DNA of 20,891 bases from an uncultured bacterium (GCA_900314225.1 OMUM01000034.1:1-20891), one strand, 5' to 3'. Positions 7,149 through 14,750 are shown, counted from the stretch's first letter. Numbers and translations are program-made. Notes: generated by a model not told the origin, from the letters alone.

Positions 7149-7177
7149 AATATAACATATTTTTAAAACTTTTGCAA
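7149..7177 (-). promoter_or_regulatory. Promoter of the XRE repressor gene
   Basis: Minus strand TTGCAA (7172-7177), a 17-bp spacer and TATATT (7149-7154), with TGT just before the -10. A half-site TTGCAAC-like sequence coincides with the -35, which would allow autoregulation by the repressor. Confidence 0.6.
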
Positions 7178-7205
7178 CCTTTTTATACTTTTTTACGCAA
7201 GTTTG

Positions 7206-7219
7206 CAACTTATGAGTTG
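7206..7219. promoter_or_regulatory. Operator 1 of the element repressor
   Basis: CAACTTATGAGTTG, one mismatch from the perfect palindrome at 7246-7259. It overlaps the -35 (TTGACA, 7217-7222) of the forward promoter and is preceded by G, extending the symmetry to GCAAC. Confidence 0.7.
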
Positions 7220-7245
7220 ACAAATTATTTTTTATAGTGTATATT
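7217..7245 (+). promoter_or_regulatory. Main forward promoter of the element
   Basis: Consensus TTGACA (7217-7222), a 17-bp spacer and TATATT (7240-7245). It drives the leader at 7261-7487 and the DUF3173-like/RepA-like genes. It is bracketed by two copies of CAACTTATAAGTTG-type operators, so it is likely silent while the repressor is present. Confidence 0.75.
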
Positions 7246-7259
7246 CAACTTATAAGTTG
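7246..7259. promoter_or_regulatory. Operator 2 of the element repressor
   Basis: CAACTTATAAGTTG, a perfect 14-bp palindrome directly after the -10 of the forward promoter, covering the expected transcription start. Centre-to-centre distance to operator 1 is 40 bp, about four helical turns, so both sites face the same side of the DNA. Confidence 0.7.
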
Positions 7260-7260
7260 C

Positions 7261-7487
7261 AATTATAATAAAAATACAACTTAATCATTGTTCTTTGAAA
7301 ATTAAATAGAGTTGGAAATCGCCGATATCTGCCGACTCGTTAAACAAATGCAAGGCAAGTATCCTATTGGCAAGGAAGTTGTGGATTAACTAACATCCTC
7401 GTTACATATATGGCTAGTAACTATATATATATCCTTAAAGGGAGTTGTTGGGGACACTAAAACCATCAAAAAGAAACGGAGGTAATA
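7261..7487 (+). promoter_or_regulatory. Long structured leader before the replication genes
   Basis: About 225 bases of transcribed leader without a convincing ORF, noticeably richer in G and C than the flanks. Visible pairings are GAGTTGG (7309-7315) with CCGACTC (7332-7338, one G-T pair), TCCT-n7-AGGA around 7361-7375, GGAT-n8-ATCC around 7382-7397, GTTAC-n11-GTAAC after 7400, and TCCTTAAAGGGA near 7432-7443. There is no T-run that would make a clear intrinsic terminator. It ends in GGAGGTAATAATG of the next gene. This could be an attenuator, a protein-binding leader or a small RNA. It matches no riboswitch class that I can identify by eye. Confidence 0.45.
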
Positions 7488-7739
7488 ATGAATGTAGAAG
7501 AAACACTTAAATTAATAACTTCAAAAACTTGGTGTAATATCAATGATTTAATGAAACTAACTGGATTAAGTAGAAGTTCAGCATTAAAGATTAAAAATAA
7601 AATTAGAAATTCTATGAGATATGAGATTCATACTAGAGATTTACCAATGAGTGTTGTAATTGATTATCTAAATATTGATGTTGAATATTTAAAAATTATA
7701 TCTACTGGAAAGGAGGCGAAAAATGAAGACAATAAGTGA
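7488..7739 (+). CDS. DUF3173-like small DNA-binding protein
   Basis: 83 residues. The sequence NINDLMKLTGLSRSSALKIKNKIRNSM is a helix-turn-helix, followed by DLPMSVVIDYLNIDVEYL. This pattern resembles DUF3173 proteins, which are common next to integrases and replication genes of Firmicutes elements and may act as excisionase-like or accessory DNA-binding proteins. ATG 7488 follows GGAGGT by six bases. Its 3' end overlaps the next gene by 17 bp and contains that gene's AAGGAGG ribosome site, so the two are coupled. Assignment to DUF3173 is by eye. Confidence 0.65.
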   Translation: MNVEETLKLITSKTWCNINDLMKLTGLSRSSALKIKNKIRNSMRYEIHTRDLPMSVVIDYLNIDVEYLKIISTGKEAKNEDNK

Positions 7740-8679
7740 AATGCGAAAAAATAATATAAAAAAAGATTTCACGGTTGATAACCTAATGAAATCTAATGGA
7801 TTATATTGTCTTGTTGCTAGGCCAAAAGTTGGCAAGTCGTTACTCGCACTACAACTTGCTAATGCAATAGCAACAGGAACAAGTTTTTTAGGATTTAGGG
7901 CAAGTCCTTCTCCTGTCTTATATATTAGCACAGAAATGAACTTTACACAAATTATAGACAGAATCGACAAGATGAAACTTGAATTTACTGATGATAATTT
8001 TAGATTTAAAGAACAAGAAGTTAATGAAAGAAAATTAAACTTAATGGATTTAAATTATGAATTTCAAACATTCTCTAATGAACTAAATGGAAGATTTGTA
8101 ATTATAGATATGTTAAGTGGAATAGATATGAATAATAGCTATGATATAAATAATTATCAAGATATGGGGCAATATGTTATTCCAAAGTTTAGAGAATTAT
8201 GTAAAAAATATAATTTTACAATTCTATTAATACACCATTTAAACAAAAACAATAAATCACTTGGCTCTACTGCTATTGATGGTTCTGTTGATGGAATAAT
8301 TACTTTAAAGCAAGATCAAAATTTAAAAAGCAAAATATTATTTTCTTATGAAAGTAGAGATTTTGAAAGTTTTGATTTTGCAATAAAAAGAAATAATAAT
8401 TTAGTTTTTGAAAGATCTGAAATTGATAGTAATGATTTAAATCCTAATTTATTAATTTTTCTAAATTATGCAATTAAGCAAAAAGAATTTTCTTTTACTA
8501 TATCTGAAATTACTAGTCAATTAAATTTACCAATTGTTCCATCAGTATTTGGTAAGTTATTAAAAAGTAATTTAGATAATTTAGAAAAAGAAGGCCTTCA
8601 TATTGAATATAAACGAACTGGAACTGAAAGAATTTATTATTCAAAATATGAAGAACCCATTAATGAATATGATGAATAG
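7723..8679 (+). CDS. RepA-like AAA (RecA-fold) ATPase
   Basis: 318 residues of the AAA_25/RepA helicase type. The Walker A VARPKVGKSLL lies at 31-41, Walker B FVIIDMLSG near 125-133 (D129), and the sensor-like ILLIHHLNK further on. A SLGSTAIDGSVDGIITLK segment is typical of RepA-like hexameric ATPases. The C-terminal 80 residues look like a winged helix (FTISEITSQLNLPIVPSVFGKLLKSNL). Such proteins act in replication of plasmids and excised elements. Its place between a small HTH protein and a relaxase suggests that the circular form of the element can replicate, at least transiently. No separate initiator gene is visible in the window. Confidence 0.8.
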   Translation: MKTISEMRKNNIKKDFTVDNLMKSNGLYCLVARPKVGKSLLALQLANAIATGTSFLGFRASPSPVLYISTEMNFTQIIDRIDKMKLEFTDDNFRFKEQEVNERKLNLMDLNYEFQTFSNELNGRFVIIDMLSGIDMNNSYDINNYQDMGQYVIPKFRELCKKYNFTILLIHHLNKNNKSLGSTAIDGSVDGIITLKQDQNLKSKILFSYESRDFESFDFAIKRNNNLVFERSEIDSNDLNPNLLIFLNYAIKQKEFSFTISEITSQLNLPIVPSVFGKLLKSNLDNLEKEGLHIEYKRTGTERIYYSKYEEPINEYDE

Positions 8680-9024
8680 TCATTAATGTTTTTGATAACT
8701 TTTTTCTAAAAAGTTAGTAAAAAATGAGTGTGGCACGTTATGAAATTACGAAGTAATTTTGTAAGTGGCGATAACGAATATTTTTACAATTATTAAAACA
8801 AATTTATTAAAGTTTTAATAATTCATTAAATAATAAATATCTGGTAGATAGTTATTATTTAATCTTGTTTATGAGTATTTGCCTTTGCATTAGCTTAGGC
8901 ATTTACGATTAAACAAGCAATGGGATTATTAGGGAACTCCCTAAACTCACGGTGGGCTATGCCCTAGTGAGATAGGTCAATAAATGACCTTTCTACTAAA
9001 GAAGTACAGCAAGGAGGTGTAAAA
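8680..9024 (+). other. Hairpin-rich region before the relaxase, presumed oriT
   Basis: 345 bp without a gene but dense in inverted repeats. They are: AACTTTTT/AAAAAGTT (8697-8715); CGTTAT (8736-8741)/ATAACG (8771-8776) enclosing AAATTAC-GAA-GTAATTT (8743-8759); an 11-bp stem ATTATTAAAAC (8789-8799)/GTTTTAATAAT (8812-8822); AAATAATAA (8828-8836)/TTATTATTT (8852-8860); a long arm CTTGTTTA (8864-8871)/TAAACAAG (8910-8917) with inner TGCCT/AGGCA; CTCAC-n3-GGGC-TAT-GCCC-n2-GTGAG (8946-8971); and AGGTCA/TGACCT (8974-8990). MobV relaxases usually nick at hairpins just upstream of their own gene. The 8736-8776 nested repeat is my best oriT candidate, and the 3' hairpins nearer the gene may regulate mob expression. 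Confidence 0.5.
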
Positions 9025-10485
9025 ATGTACGATGGAAATCAAGTTTTGAGATTTGAAAGCAAATATAAAGCGAAAGATTTAGGTGGACTTGGTGTAGAGC
9101 TTACTCAAAGAAAAGGTACAGGTAATTATGATAAAGATAGAACTGAATTTAATTATAGTTTTGTACCACTTACTAAACCAACTTTACAAGAGCAAGTCTA
9201 TTCTAAATTAAAAGAAAATAAAATATATTATAATGATGGCAAGAATACCAATTTATTAAATGGTGCTATCGTTACAAGTGGAAAAGAATTTTTTCAAAGT
9301 TTGGGAATGAAGTTTAAAGCAAGTGATAGGATTCAGCAAGTAGGAAAAAATAAAGGAAAACCTATTTATGTTCCTGATATAAAAAGTGATGAAGATATTC
9401 CAGAAAAAGTTAAAGATTTTTTTAAAGATAGTTATAACTTTTTAGAAGAACTTGTTGGAAAAGACAATATAGTTTATGCAGAAGTTCATTACGATGAAGA
9501 TACTCCACACATGCACTTTTATTTTATGCCAATCGTAGATGAAGTTAGAAGAAAAGTTTTTGAAACAGATTCAAACGGAAATATAATTTATCGAGAAGGT
9601 ATAGACAAAAAAGGAAATAAAAAAATGTACCCAGTTCAAAAGAAAGATGAGAACGGTAAGAATATTTTAAAAATTGAAAAAGGAAAATTTTTAAACTGTG
9701 ATCAGTTTTGGAAAGCATTAGGTGGTAAAGTATCTTATGCAAAAATACAAGATGATTACAATAAATATATTACTGAAAAAGGATACAAGTTGTTCAGAGG
9801 CAACATTGGAGATAATAAGCATCATATAACCAAAGCTAAAAAAGAGATTGAGGATTTAAATGAACAAATTGAAGAAATGAAAATTGAGTTTGAAAGAAAT
9901 AAAAAATTAAATGAAATTGAGATTGAAACTGCAAAAGAAATTTCTGAAATAGATTCAAAAGAAGTTTTAAATCCTGTAAAAAGAAAAGTAATCGGTTATA
10001 AAGATGAAGATATCAACAATTTGATTGATTATTCTAAGAAGATTCAAAAACAAAACTCTAATAATAAGAATGTTATTAAACAAAAAGATGTATTGATTGA
10101 TGAACTTGCTACTAAAGTAGGACATCTACAAAGCGAGAACAATAAATTAAAAGATGGTCGTGCTATTAAAGAACGAGATACTAGAATTTATGAACAACAA
10201 CAAACTATATCCAAACAAAAAACAATTATCAAGGAAAAGGAATCTATTATTAAAAAGTTAGAAGATAAAGTTACTGAAATACAAGAAACATTTAATAACT
10301 TTAAAGAAAAGATGTTTAACTTTTGTGATAAGATTTGCAGAGCTTTAGGTCATAAAATTGGTCTTCACTTCTCTAAAAATTATGATATTGACTATAATGA
10401 AATGGAATATTATGCTCAGGAAGTAAATCGCAAGTATGAAAGACCAGAAAAAGATAAATCAGATGATTTTGAAATAGGAATGTAA
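9025..10485 (+). CDS. mobV: MobV-family relaxase (Pre/Mob)
   Basis: 486 residues. The catalytic MobV motif HYDEDTPHMHFYFMP lies near 155-169, with histidines 155, 162 and 164 and acidic residues between. The preceding FFQSLGMKF and YNFLEELVG segments are as in Pre/Mob proteins. The N-terminus (QVLRFESKYKAKDLGGLGVELTQRK) departs from the usual plasmid Mob start. Residues about 270-430 are long charged coiled coil. MobV relaxases nick oriT and pilot single-stranded DNA through a conjugation channel supplied by another element. The ATG follows AAGGAGGTG. No coupling protein or mating-pore gene is seen, so transfer would depend on a helper. Confidence 0.88.
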   Translation: MYDGNQVLRFESKYKAKDLGGLGVELTQRKGTGNYDKDRTEFNYSFVPLTKPTLQEQVYSKLKENKIYYNDGKNTNLLNGAIVTSGKEFFQSLGMKFKASDRIQQVGKNKGKPIYVPDIKSDEDIPEKVKDFFKDSYNFLEELVGKDNIVYAEVHYDEDTPHMHFYFMPIVDEVRRKVFETDSNGNIIYREGIDKKGNKKMYPVQKKDENGKNILKIEKGKFLNCDQFWKALGGKVSYAKIQDDYNKYITEKGYKLFRGNIGDNKHHITKAKKEIEDLNEQIEEMKIEFERNKKLNEIEIETAKEISEIDSKEVLNPVKRKVIGYKDEDINNLIDYSKKIQKQNSNNKNVIKQKDVLIDELATKVGHLQSENNKLKDGRAIKERDTRIYEQQQTISKQKTIIKEKESIIKKLEDKVTEIQETFNNFKEKMFNFCDKICRALGHKIGLHFSKNYDIDYNEMEYYAQEVNRKYERPEKDKSDDFEIGM

Positions 10486-10633
10486 AGTATTCAACTCTTA
10501 ATATTAAAAAAAGACTTTTGTAACCAAAAATTATGTAGTTGTATAAATGTGATAATAAAATTAATAATAACCTTTTTATAAAAATGTACCAAAAATAAGA
10601 TTTAAATTTAGTAATGATTGGAGGATTGATATT

Positions 10634-10690
10634 ATGGAGAAAAATTCACAAAAAAGTTATTACAATTGTCTTTTTATCTCTCAAACTTGA
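10634..10690 (+). CDS. Possible 18-residue micro-ORF
   Basis: MEKNSQKSYYNCLFISQT, beginning at an ATG nine bases after GGAGG (10620-10624) and ending in TGA. It precedes a 41-residue ORF by 20 bases. It is too short to judge by composition. It could be a leader peptide or a true small protein of the element; support is the ribosome site only. Confidence 0.3.
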   Translation: MEKNSQKSYYNCLFISQT

Positions 10691-10709
10691 GTATGAAAGG
10701 AGTTTAACA

Positions 10710-10835
10710 ATGACATACAATATTATTGATATTGTAGATAAAGATTTAACTGATACTAAACTAAAAGAAATAGTTAATAAAAAGTTGTATAAAATCATTG
10801 AATTGTTGGAGTTTAATGTTAATTATTCTGAATAA
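10710..10835 (+). CDS. Small 41-residue protein before the recombinase
   Basis: MTYNIIDIVDKDLTDTKLKEIVNKKLYKIIELLEFNVNYSE, starting at an ATG with AAGGAG seven bases upstream. A longer in-frame reading from 10614 has no better ribosome site at its start, and its first residues look non-coding. The protein is acidic and amphipathic (DLTDTKLKEIVNKKLYKIIELL), likely helical. It resembles the small proteins often placed between relaxase and serine recombinase genes in Firmicutes elements. I cannot assign a family. It could be an accessory or directionality factor. Confidence 0.5.
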   Translation: MTYNIIDIVDKDLTDTKLKEIVNKKLYKIIELLEFNVNYSE

Positions 10836-10836
10836 A

Positions 10837-10845
10837 TGTTATAAT
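10837..10845 (+). promoter_or_regulatory. Extended -10 promoter of the serine recombinase
   Basis: TGTTATAAT with no convincing -35, about 62 bp before the recombinase ATG at 10907. It would allow the integrase to be expressed apart from the repressor-controlled operon. Confidence 0.5.
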
Positions 10846-10906
10846 AGTATTGGTTATAAGTTTAACTTTAAACTTAATTATTACCTTAGAATTGGAGGTA
10901 ATAGTT

Positions 10907-12520
10907 ATGAATGAAATGGAGAGTGCCCAAGGTAAGAAAGTATTAAGAGTTGGTATTTATTTAAGATTATCTAATGAAGACAGAGATAAAGCCCAAAAGT
11001 GCGATGATAGCGAATCTATTAAGAATCAAAGAAATATGCTTACCCAATATGTTAATAGGCATCCTGAATTTGCCTTAATTGATGAGTATTGTGATGAAGA
11101 TTTATCTGGTGCTGGAACTTATAGACCTGAATTTGAAAGATTAATTAGAGATTGTGAAAACAGAAAACTTGATATTGTATTATGTAAAAGTCAATCAAGA
11201 TTTTCAAGAGATATGGAAATTGTTGAAAAATATATCAATAACAAGTTTAAAGAATGGAATATTAGGTTTATCGGTTTATCTGATAATGCTGATACTGAAA
11301 TTCTAGGTAATAAGAAATCAAGACAAATAAATGGTCTGGTTAATGAATGGTACTTGGAAGATGTTTCAAACAATATAAGAAGTGCTTTTAATTCCAAAAT
11401 GAAGCAAGGAGAATTCATTTCTCCTTTCGCCTCATTTGGTTATGAAATTGATCCAAATGATAATAACAAATTAATAGTAGATCCAGTTGCTTCTGAAATT
11501 GTAAAAAATATCTATAATCTATATCTAACAGGTTTAGGATTTACGGGTATTGCTAAATACTTAAATAGTAAAGAAATACCTTGCCCATCTCTTTATAAAT
11601 ACCGAAAAGGTATTAAATTAAATGTAATTAGTAATAGACCTCGTGAAGAAATAAAATGGACTACAAATGCCATTAAAACGATTTTAACAAATGAAGTTTA
11701 TCTAGGACATTTAATACAAGGCAAAAGAACTACTGTTAGTTATAAAAATCATAAGATTAGAAATAAAGATAAAAGCGAATGGATAAAAATTGAAAATACT
11801 CACGAAGCTATCATTGATGAAGAAACATTTAGCAAAGTACAAATTGCTATGAAAGAAAGAACTAAACCTATGAAAGCTACAGGTGTTGTTCATATCTTCT
11901 CTGGCAAAGTATTTTGTTTAGAATGTGAACATTATATGAGAAAAAAGAACTCTACTAAACATGAATATCTAGTATGTTCTGGAAATCGTGATGGATATGA
12001 CGATTGTGAAAACAAAGCTTCAATTAGATATGATGAACTTGCAAATCTAGTATTAGATGCAATTAATAAGAAGATTCAAAAGTTTTATGATGAGATTGAA
12101 TTGGAAAATTTAGATTCAAAAAAGAAAGAAAATAGATTTAATAAAAAAATTATATCTTTAGAAAAACAACGAGATGATATTAATAATAAAATTTCTAAAA
12201 CAAGAAATTATTTAAGAAATCTTTACGAAGATAAAGTTAATGGTGTTGTTACACCAGAACAATTTAAAGATTTAATCACTAATTATAATAATGATGAAGA
12301 TACCTATAAAGACCAAATTAAATCTATTAATAATGAAATTGCTTATTACAAAATGAAAGAAGAATCTTCAAAGAATAATAAAGAGATATTTAATAAATAT
12401 CAAAAATTAGAAGAATTAAATAGAGTTATTGTTGATGAATTTATAGATAAAATTTATATTGGAAAGTTAAATGAAGAAACAAATAGTAGAGATATTCAAA
12501 TCAAATGGAATTTTGAATAA
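10907..12520 (+). CDS. Large serine recombinase (integrase)
   Basis: 537 residues. The N-terminal resolvase domain starts at RVGIYLRLSNEDRD, with the expected catalytic serine at residue 22 and DEDLSGAGTYRPEFERLI and SQSRFSRDM in order. A recombinase domain follows (FASFGYEIDP, GFTGIAKYLNSKEIPCPS, WTTNAIKTILTNEVYLGHL). The zinc ribbon (FCLECEHYMRKK, VCSGN, DDCENK) precedes a long coiled coil and a C-terminal tail (VDEFIDKIYI). These enzymes integrate and excise elements at short att sites without a cofactor for integration. The start is the ATG with GGAGGT seven bases upstream; the 19 residues before it are hydrophobic and probably not translated. Its likely target is the ABC ATPase gene broken at about 13532. 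Confidence 0.9.
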   Translation: MNEMESAQGKKVLRVGIYLRLSNEDRDKAQKCDDSESIKNQRNMLTQYVNRHPEFALIDEYCDEDLSGAGTYRPEFERLIRDCENRKLDIVLCKSQSRFSRDMEIVEKYINNKFKEWNIRFIGLSDNADTEILGNKKSRQINGLVNEWYLEDVSNNIRSAFNSKMKQGEFISPFASFGYEIDPNDNNKLIVDPVASEIVKNIYNLYLTGLGFTGIAKYLNSKEIPCPSLYKYRKGIKLNVISNRPREEIKWTTNAIKTILTNEVYLGHLIQGKRTTVSYKNHKIRNKDKSEWIKIENTHEAIIDEETFSKVQIAMKERTKPMKATGVVHIFSGKVFCLECEHYMRKKNSTKHEYLVCSGNRDGYDDCENKASIRYDELANLVLDAINKKIQKFYDEIELENLDSKKKENRFNKKIISLEKQRDDINNKISKTRNYLRNLYEDKVNGVVTPEQFKDLITNYNNDEDTYKDQIKSINNEIAYYKMKEESSKNNKEIFNKYQKLEELNRVIVDEFIDKIYIGKLNEETNSRDIQIKWNFE

Positions 12521-12570
12521 TTCTCTACTATTACATAACCAAATATATAAACGAGAGGATGTGATAATTA

Positions 12571-13431
12571 ATGAATAATAAATTACAAACAATTACTAAT
12601 CTATTTGAAGAAAAAGAAATTAGAAGTTTTTGGGATAGTGAAAAAGAAGAATATTTCTTTAGTGTAATTGATGTTATTGGTGCGTTAACAGATAATGACT
12701 ATGATAAATCTAGAAACTATTGGAAATGGTTAAAAAACAAATTAAAAGAAGAAGGAAGTGAGTTGGTTAGTAATACTAACCAACTGAAATTACAATCTTT
12801 AAAAGATGGAAAGTTTTATAAAACTGATACTTTAGATACAAAAGGAATTTTTAGATTGGTAGAATCAGTTCCTAGTGCTAAAGCAGAGCCATTTAAGATT
12901 TGGCTAGCAAATTTGGGTAATGAAAGAATAAATGAAGTATTTGATCCAGAGTTAGCAATTAATCGTGCAGTAAATTATTATCGTAATAAAGGTTATAGTG
13001 ATGAATGGATTAAGAAAAGGTTAAATGGTATTGTTGATAGATTTAAACTAACTGATATATGGAAAGATGGTGGCATTAAAAAACCTGTTGAATATGCTCT
13101 ACTTACAAATGAAATATACAAAGGTTGGTCTGGAATGAAAGCAAGTGAATATAAAGCATATAAAGGCATAAGAAAAGAATCATTAAGAGATAACATGACC
13201 GATATTGAAATTGCTTTAACTAACATTGGCGAAATTGCTGCTCGTGATATTGCTAAAAAGGAGCATCCACAAGGATTAAATGAAAATATGAAAGTTGCTG
13301 CTCGTGGTGGAAGAGTCGCTAAAGGTGCAAGAGATGTATATGAAGAAGAAACAAAAACATCTGCTATTTCAAAAGAAAATGCCTTAGACTACCAATATAA
13401 AGATGATAATAAATTAATTGAAAATAAATAA
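12571..13431 (+). CDS. Bro-N/phage antirepressor-like protein
   Basis: 286 residues. The N-terminal IRSFWDSEKEEYFFSVIDVIGALTDNDYDKSRNYWKWLKNKL is a Bro-N type domain. It is followed by TDTLDTKGIFRLVESVPSAKAEPFKIWLANLGNERI, a strongly conserved stretch in Bro/antirepressor-like proteins of prophages and mobile elements. The C-terminal half (YKGWSGMKASEYKAYKGIRKESLRDNMTDIEIALTNIGEIAARDIAKKE) is the usual companion region. Function is not established; members are thought to bind DNA or act against a repressor. It is the last gene of the element, 50 bp after the recombinase, with an AGAGG site somewhat far from the ATG. It may induce the element by opposing the XRE protein. Confidence 0.75.
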   Translation: MNNKLQTITNLFEEKEIRSFWDSEKEEYFFSVIDVIGALTDNDYDKSRNYWKWLKNKLKEEGSELVSNTNQLKLQSLKDGKFYKTDTLDTKGIFRLVESVPSAKAEPFKIWLANLGNERINEVFDPELAINRAVNYYRNKGYSDEWIKKRLNGIVDRFKLTDIWKDGGIKKPVEYALLTNEIYKGWSGMKASEYKAYKGIRKESLRDNMTDIEIALTNIGEIAARDIAKKEHPQGLNENMKVAARGGRVAKGARDVYEEETKTSAISKENALDYQYKDDNKLIENK

Positions 13432-13461
13432 CTCTATTAAAAATTTAAAGTTAAACTAAAA

Positions 13462-13495
13462 TTAGTGGCTGTATCATGCCACACTTAAACACTAA
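13462..13495 (+). terminator. Hairpin at the right end of the element
   Basis: GTGGC (13465-13469) pairs with GCCAC (13478-13482). A second possible pairing is TTAGTG (13462-13467) with CACTAA (13490-13495). No T-run follows, so it is a weak terminator candidate and may be part of the recombinase attachment arm. Confidence 0.35.
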
Positions 13496-13520
13496 TAAAA
13501 TAAGGAAAAAAGTTAAAAAG

Positions 13521-13548
13521 TGTCTTCACTAATCTCAAAGAGTTGCTT
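13521..13548 (+). other. Probable attR junction within the ABC signature codons
   Basis: From TCT at 13533 the frame reads SQRVALIRTLA, as in LSGGMxQRVALIRTLA. Directly upstream is TAA and AT-rich element sequence. The junction therefore lies at or a few bases before 13533. The crossover dinucleotide cannot be read from one end. Confidence 0.6.
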
Positions 13549-13871
13549 TGATTAGAACTTTAGCTGTCAAGCCTGATATTTTGCTTTTAGATGAAGCTAC
13601 TTCAGCCCTTGACTATCAATCAAAACTTTTAATTGAAGAAGATATTTATAAAATTGTCAGAAAAGAAAAAATTACTACTATTATGGTTACTCATGATATC
13701 GGACAAGCAATTAGTATGTCTGATAAAATAATTGTATTATCAAAAAGGCCTTCTGTTGTAAAAGATATTTATAATATTATTTTAACTAATAAGACTACTC
13801 CTCTAAATAATAAAAAGTGCCCTGAATTTAATAAATATTTTGATTTAATTTGGAGGGATTTAGATGAATAA
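13533..13871 (+). pseudogene. 3' remnant of a NitT/TauT-type ABC transporter ATPase
   Basis: About 112 residues remain. They include the tail of the signature motif (SQRVALIRTLA), Walker B DILLLDEATSALD with the D-loop, and the H-loop TIMVTHDIGQA. Walker A, the Q-loop and the LSGG residues are missing, so the fragment cannot hydrolyse ATP alone. Full-length relatives are about 240-260 residues. The break coincides with the end of the mobile element, so insertion is the obvious cause. A TTG at 13548 could start a short product but has no ribosome site. The 3' end overlaps the permease start by 8 bp. Excision of the element could restore the gene. Confidence 0.82.
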
Positions 13872-14664
13872 TTGTAGTCATGAGCATAAATTATATTTAA
13901 AGAAATTAAGAAAAGAAAAAAGATTTATTTTTTTATTTAGAATAAGTATTATTATTTTATTTATTATTTTATGGGAAGTTTTTTCTAGATTAGGCATAAT
14001 AAATAGTTTTTTATTTTCTAGTCCTAGTAAAATATTTAAAACAACTATTGAATTAATTGAAAGTGGAACTTTTTTTAAACATATAATGATAACTTTATTA
14101 GAAATTATAATTAGTTTTTGTTTATCAAATATTATAAGTTTTTTTATGTCAATCTTATTACTTTGGAATAATACTTTTTATAAGATAATAGATCCTTACA
14201 TTACAATATTAAATTCATTGCCTAAGGTTGCTCTTGGTCCATTAATTATTATATGGGTTGGAGCTAGTATGAATTCTATTATTTTTATGGCACTACTTAT
14301 AAGTGTTTTTGTTACTATAATAAATATTTATAATGGTTTCAATTCTGTAAATAAAAATTATATTATTATGCTTAAGAGTTTTGGAGCATCTAAATTCAAA
14401 ATATTTTCTAAAGCTATTTTACCTTGTAGTTTCTATAATATTATTTCCACAGAAAAGGTTAATATTTCTATGAATTTAATTGGTGTAATTATGGGAGAAT
14501 TGCTTGTTTCAAAAAGTGGTATTGGATATCTAATAATGTATGGCTCACAAGTTTTTAATATTGATTTAGTAATTACTGGAGTCACAATTTTGGGTTTTAT
14601 TTCATATTGTATGTATTTTATAATAGATAAAATTGAGTCTAAAAATTTAGAAAAGTTTTTATAG
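13864..14664 (+). CDS. ABC transporter permease, NitT/TauT (SsuC-like) family
   Basis: 266 residues with about six membrane helices. IIILFIILWEVFSRLGIINSFLFSSPSKIF at the start and LNSLPKVALGPLIIIWVGA in the middle are typical of SsuC/TauC permeases. The cytoplasmic EAA loop (MLKSFGASKFKIFSKAILPCSF) contacts the ATPase. The family moves sulfonates, taurine, nitrate or thiamine-precursor-like molecules; the substrate cannot be told here because the binding protein is not in the window. The ATG overlaps the ATPase stop (ATGAATAA), with GGAGGG six bases upstream. With the ATPase broken, transport is probably off, and its own promoter may be separated from it by the element. Confidence 0.82.
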   Translation: MNNCSHEHKLYLKKLRKEKRFIFLFRISIIILFIILWEVFSRLGIINSFLFSSPSKIFKTTIELIESGTFFKHIMITLLEIIISFCLSNIISFFMSILLLWNNTFYKIIDPYITILNSLPKVALGPLIIIWVGASMNSIIFMALLISVFVTIINIYNGFNSVNKNYIIMLKSFGASKFKIFSKAILPCSFYNIISTEKVNISMNLIGVIMGELLVSKSGIGYLIMYGSQVFNIDLVITGVTILGFISYCMYFIIDKIESKNLEKFL

Positions 14665-14730
14665 ATTTATTAATTTATATTAATTTTTATTGATATTATC
14701 TTTTAATAAAATTCAAAATAATAAAATAAA

Positions 14731-14750
14731 AGTAGACAAATTTGTCTACT
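14731..14750. terminator. Perfect 20-bp palindrome, likely terminator of the ABC operon
   Basis: AGTAGACAAATTTGTCTACT, an 8-bp stem with an AATT loop in RNA, 66 bp after the permease stop. It is followed by ATTTCT on the plus strand and by an AT-rich, T-containing run on the minus strand, so it may work weakly in both directions. A dimeric operator is the alternative. Confidence 0.45.

Larger units (their letters stand above)
1..13532. mobile_element. Integrated mobilizable element (MobV relaxase, serine recombinase), right part
   Basis: An element with a MobV relaxase, a RepA-like ATPase and a large serine recombinase ends inside an ABC ATPase gene. The ATPase frame is intact from TCT at 13533 (residues SQRVALIRTLA) and is preceded directly by TAA at 13530-13532. 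In an intact gene this stretch would continue the LSGGM signature. The 5' half of the ATPase is nowhere in the window, so I infer the left end lies before position 1 and that the minus-strand genes at 58-6073 are cargo. No type IV secretion genes are visible here, so the visible part looks like an IME rather than a complete ICE. The exact crossover bases cannot be fixed without the other end or an empty site. The left limit given is simply the window edge. Confidence 0.7.

Noticed and set aside
8736..8776. CRISPR repeat or IS terminal repeat
   Set aside because: The repeats are nested hairpins that occur once, with no array and no transposase nearby.
12571..13431. DNA-damage-inducible DinD
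   Set aside because: Both can carry related N-terminal domains, but the VPSAKAEPFKIWLANLGNER stretch and the C-terminal half fit Bro-N antirepressor-like proteins better.
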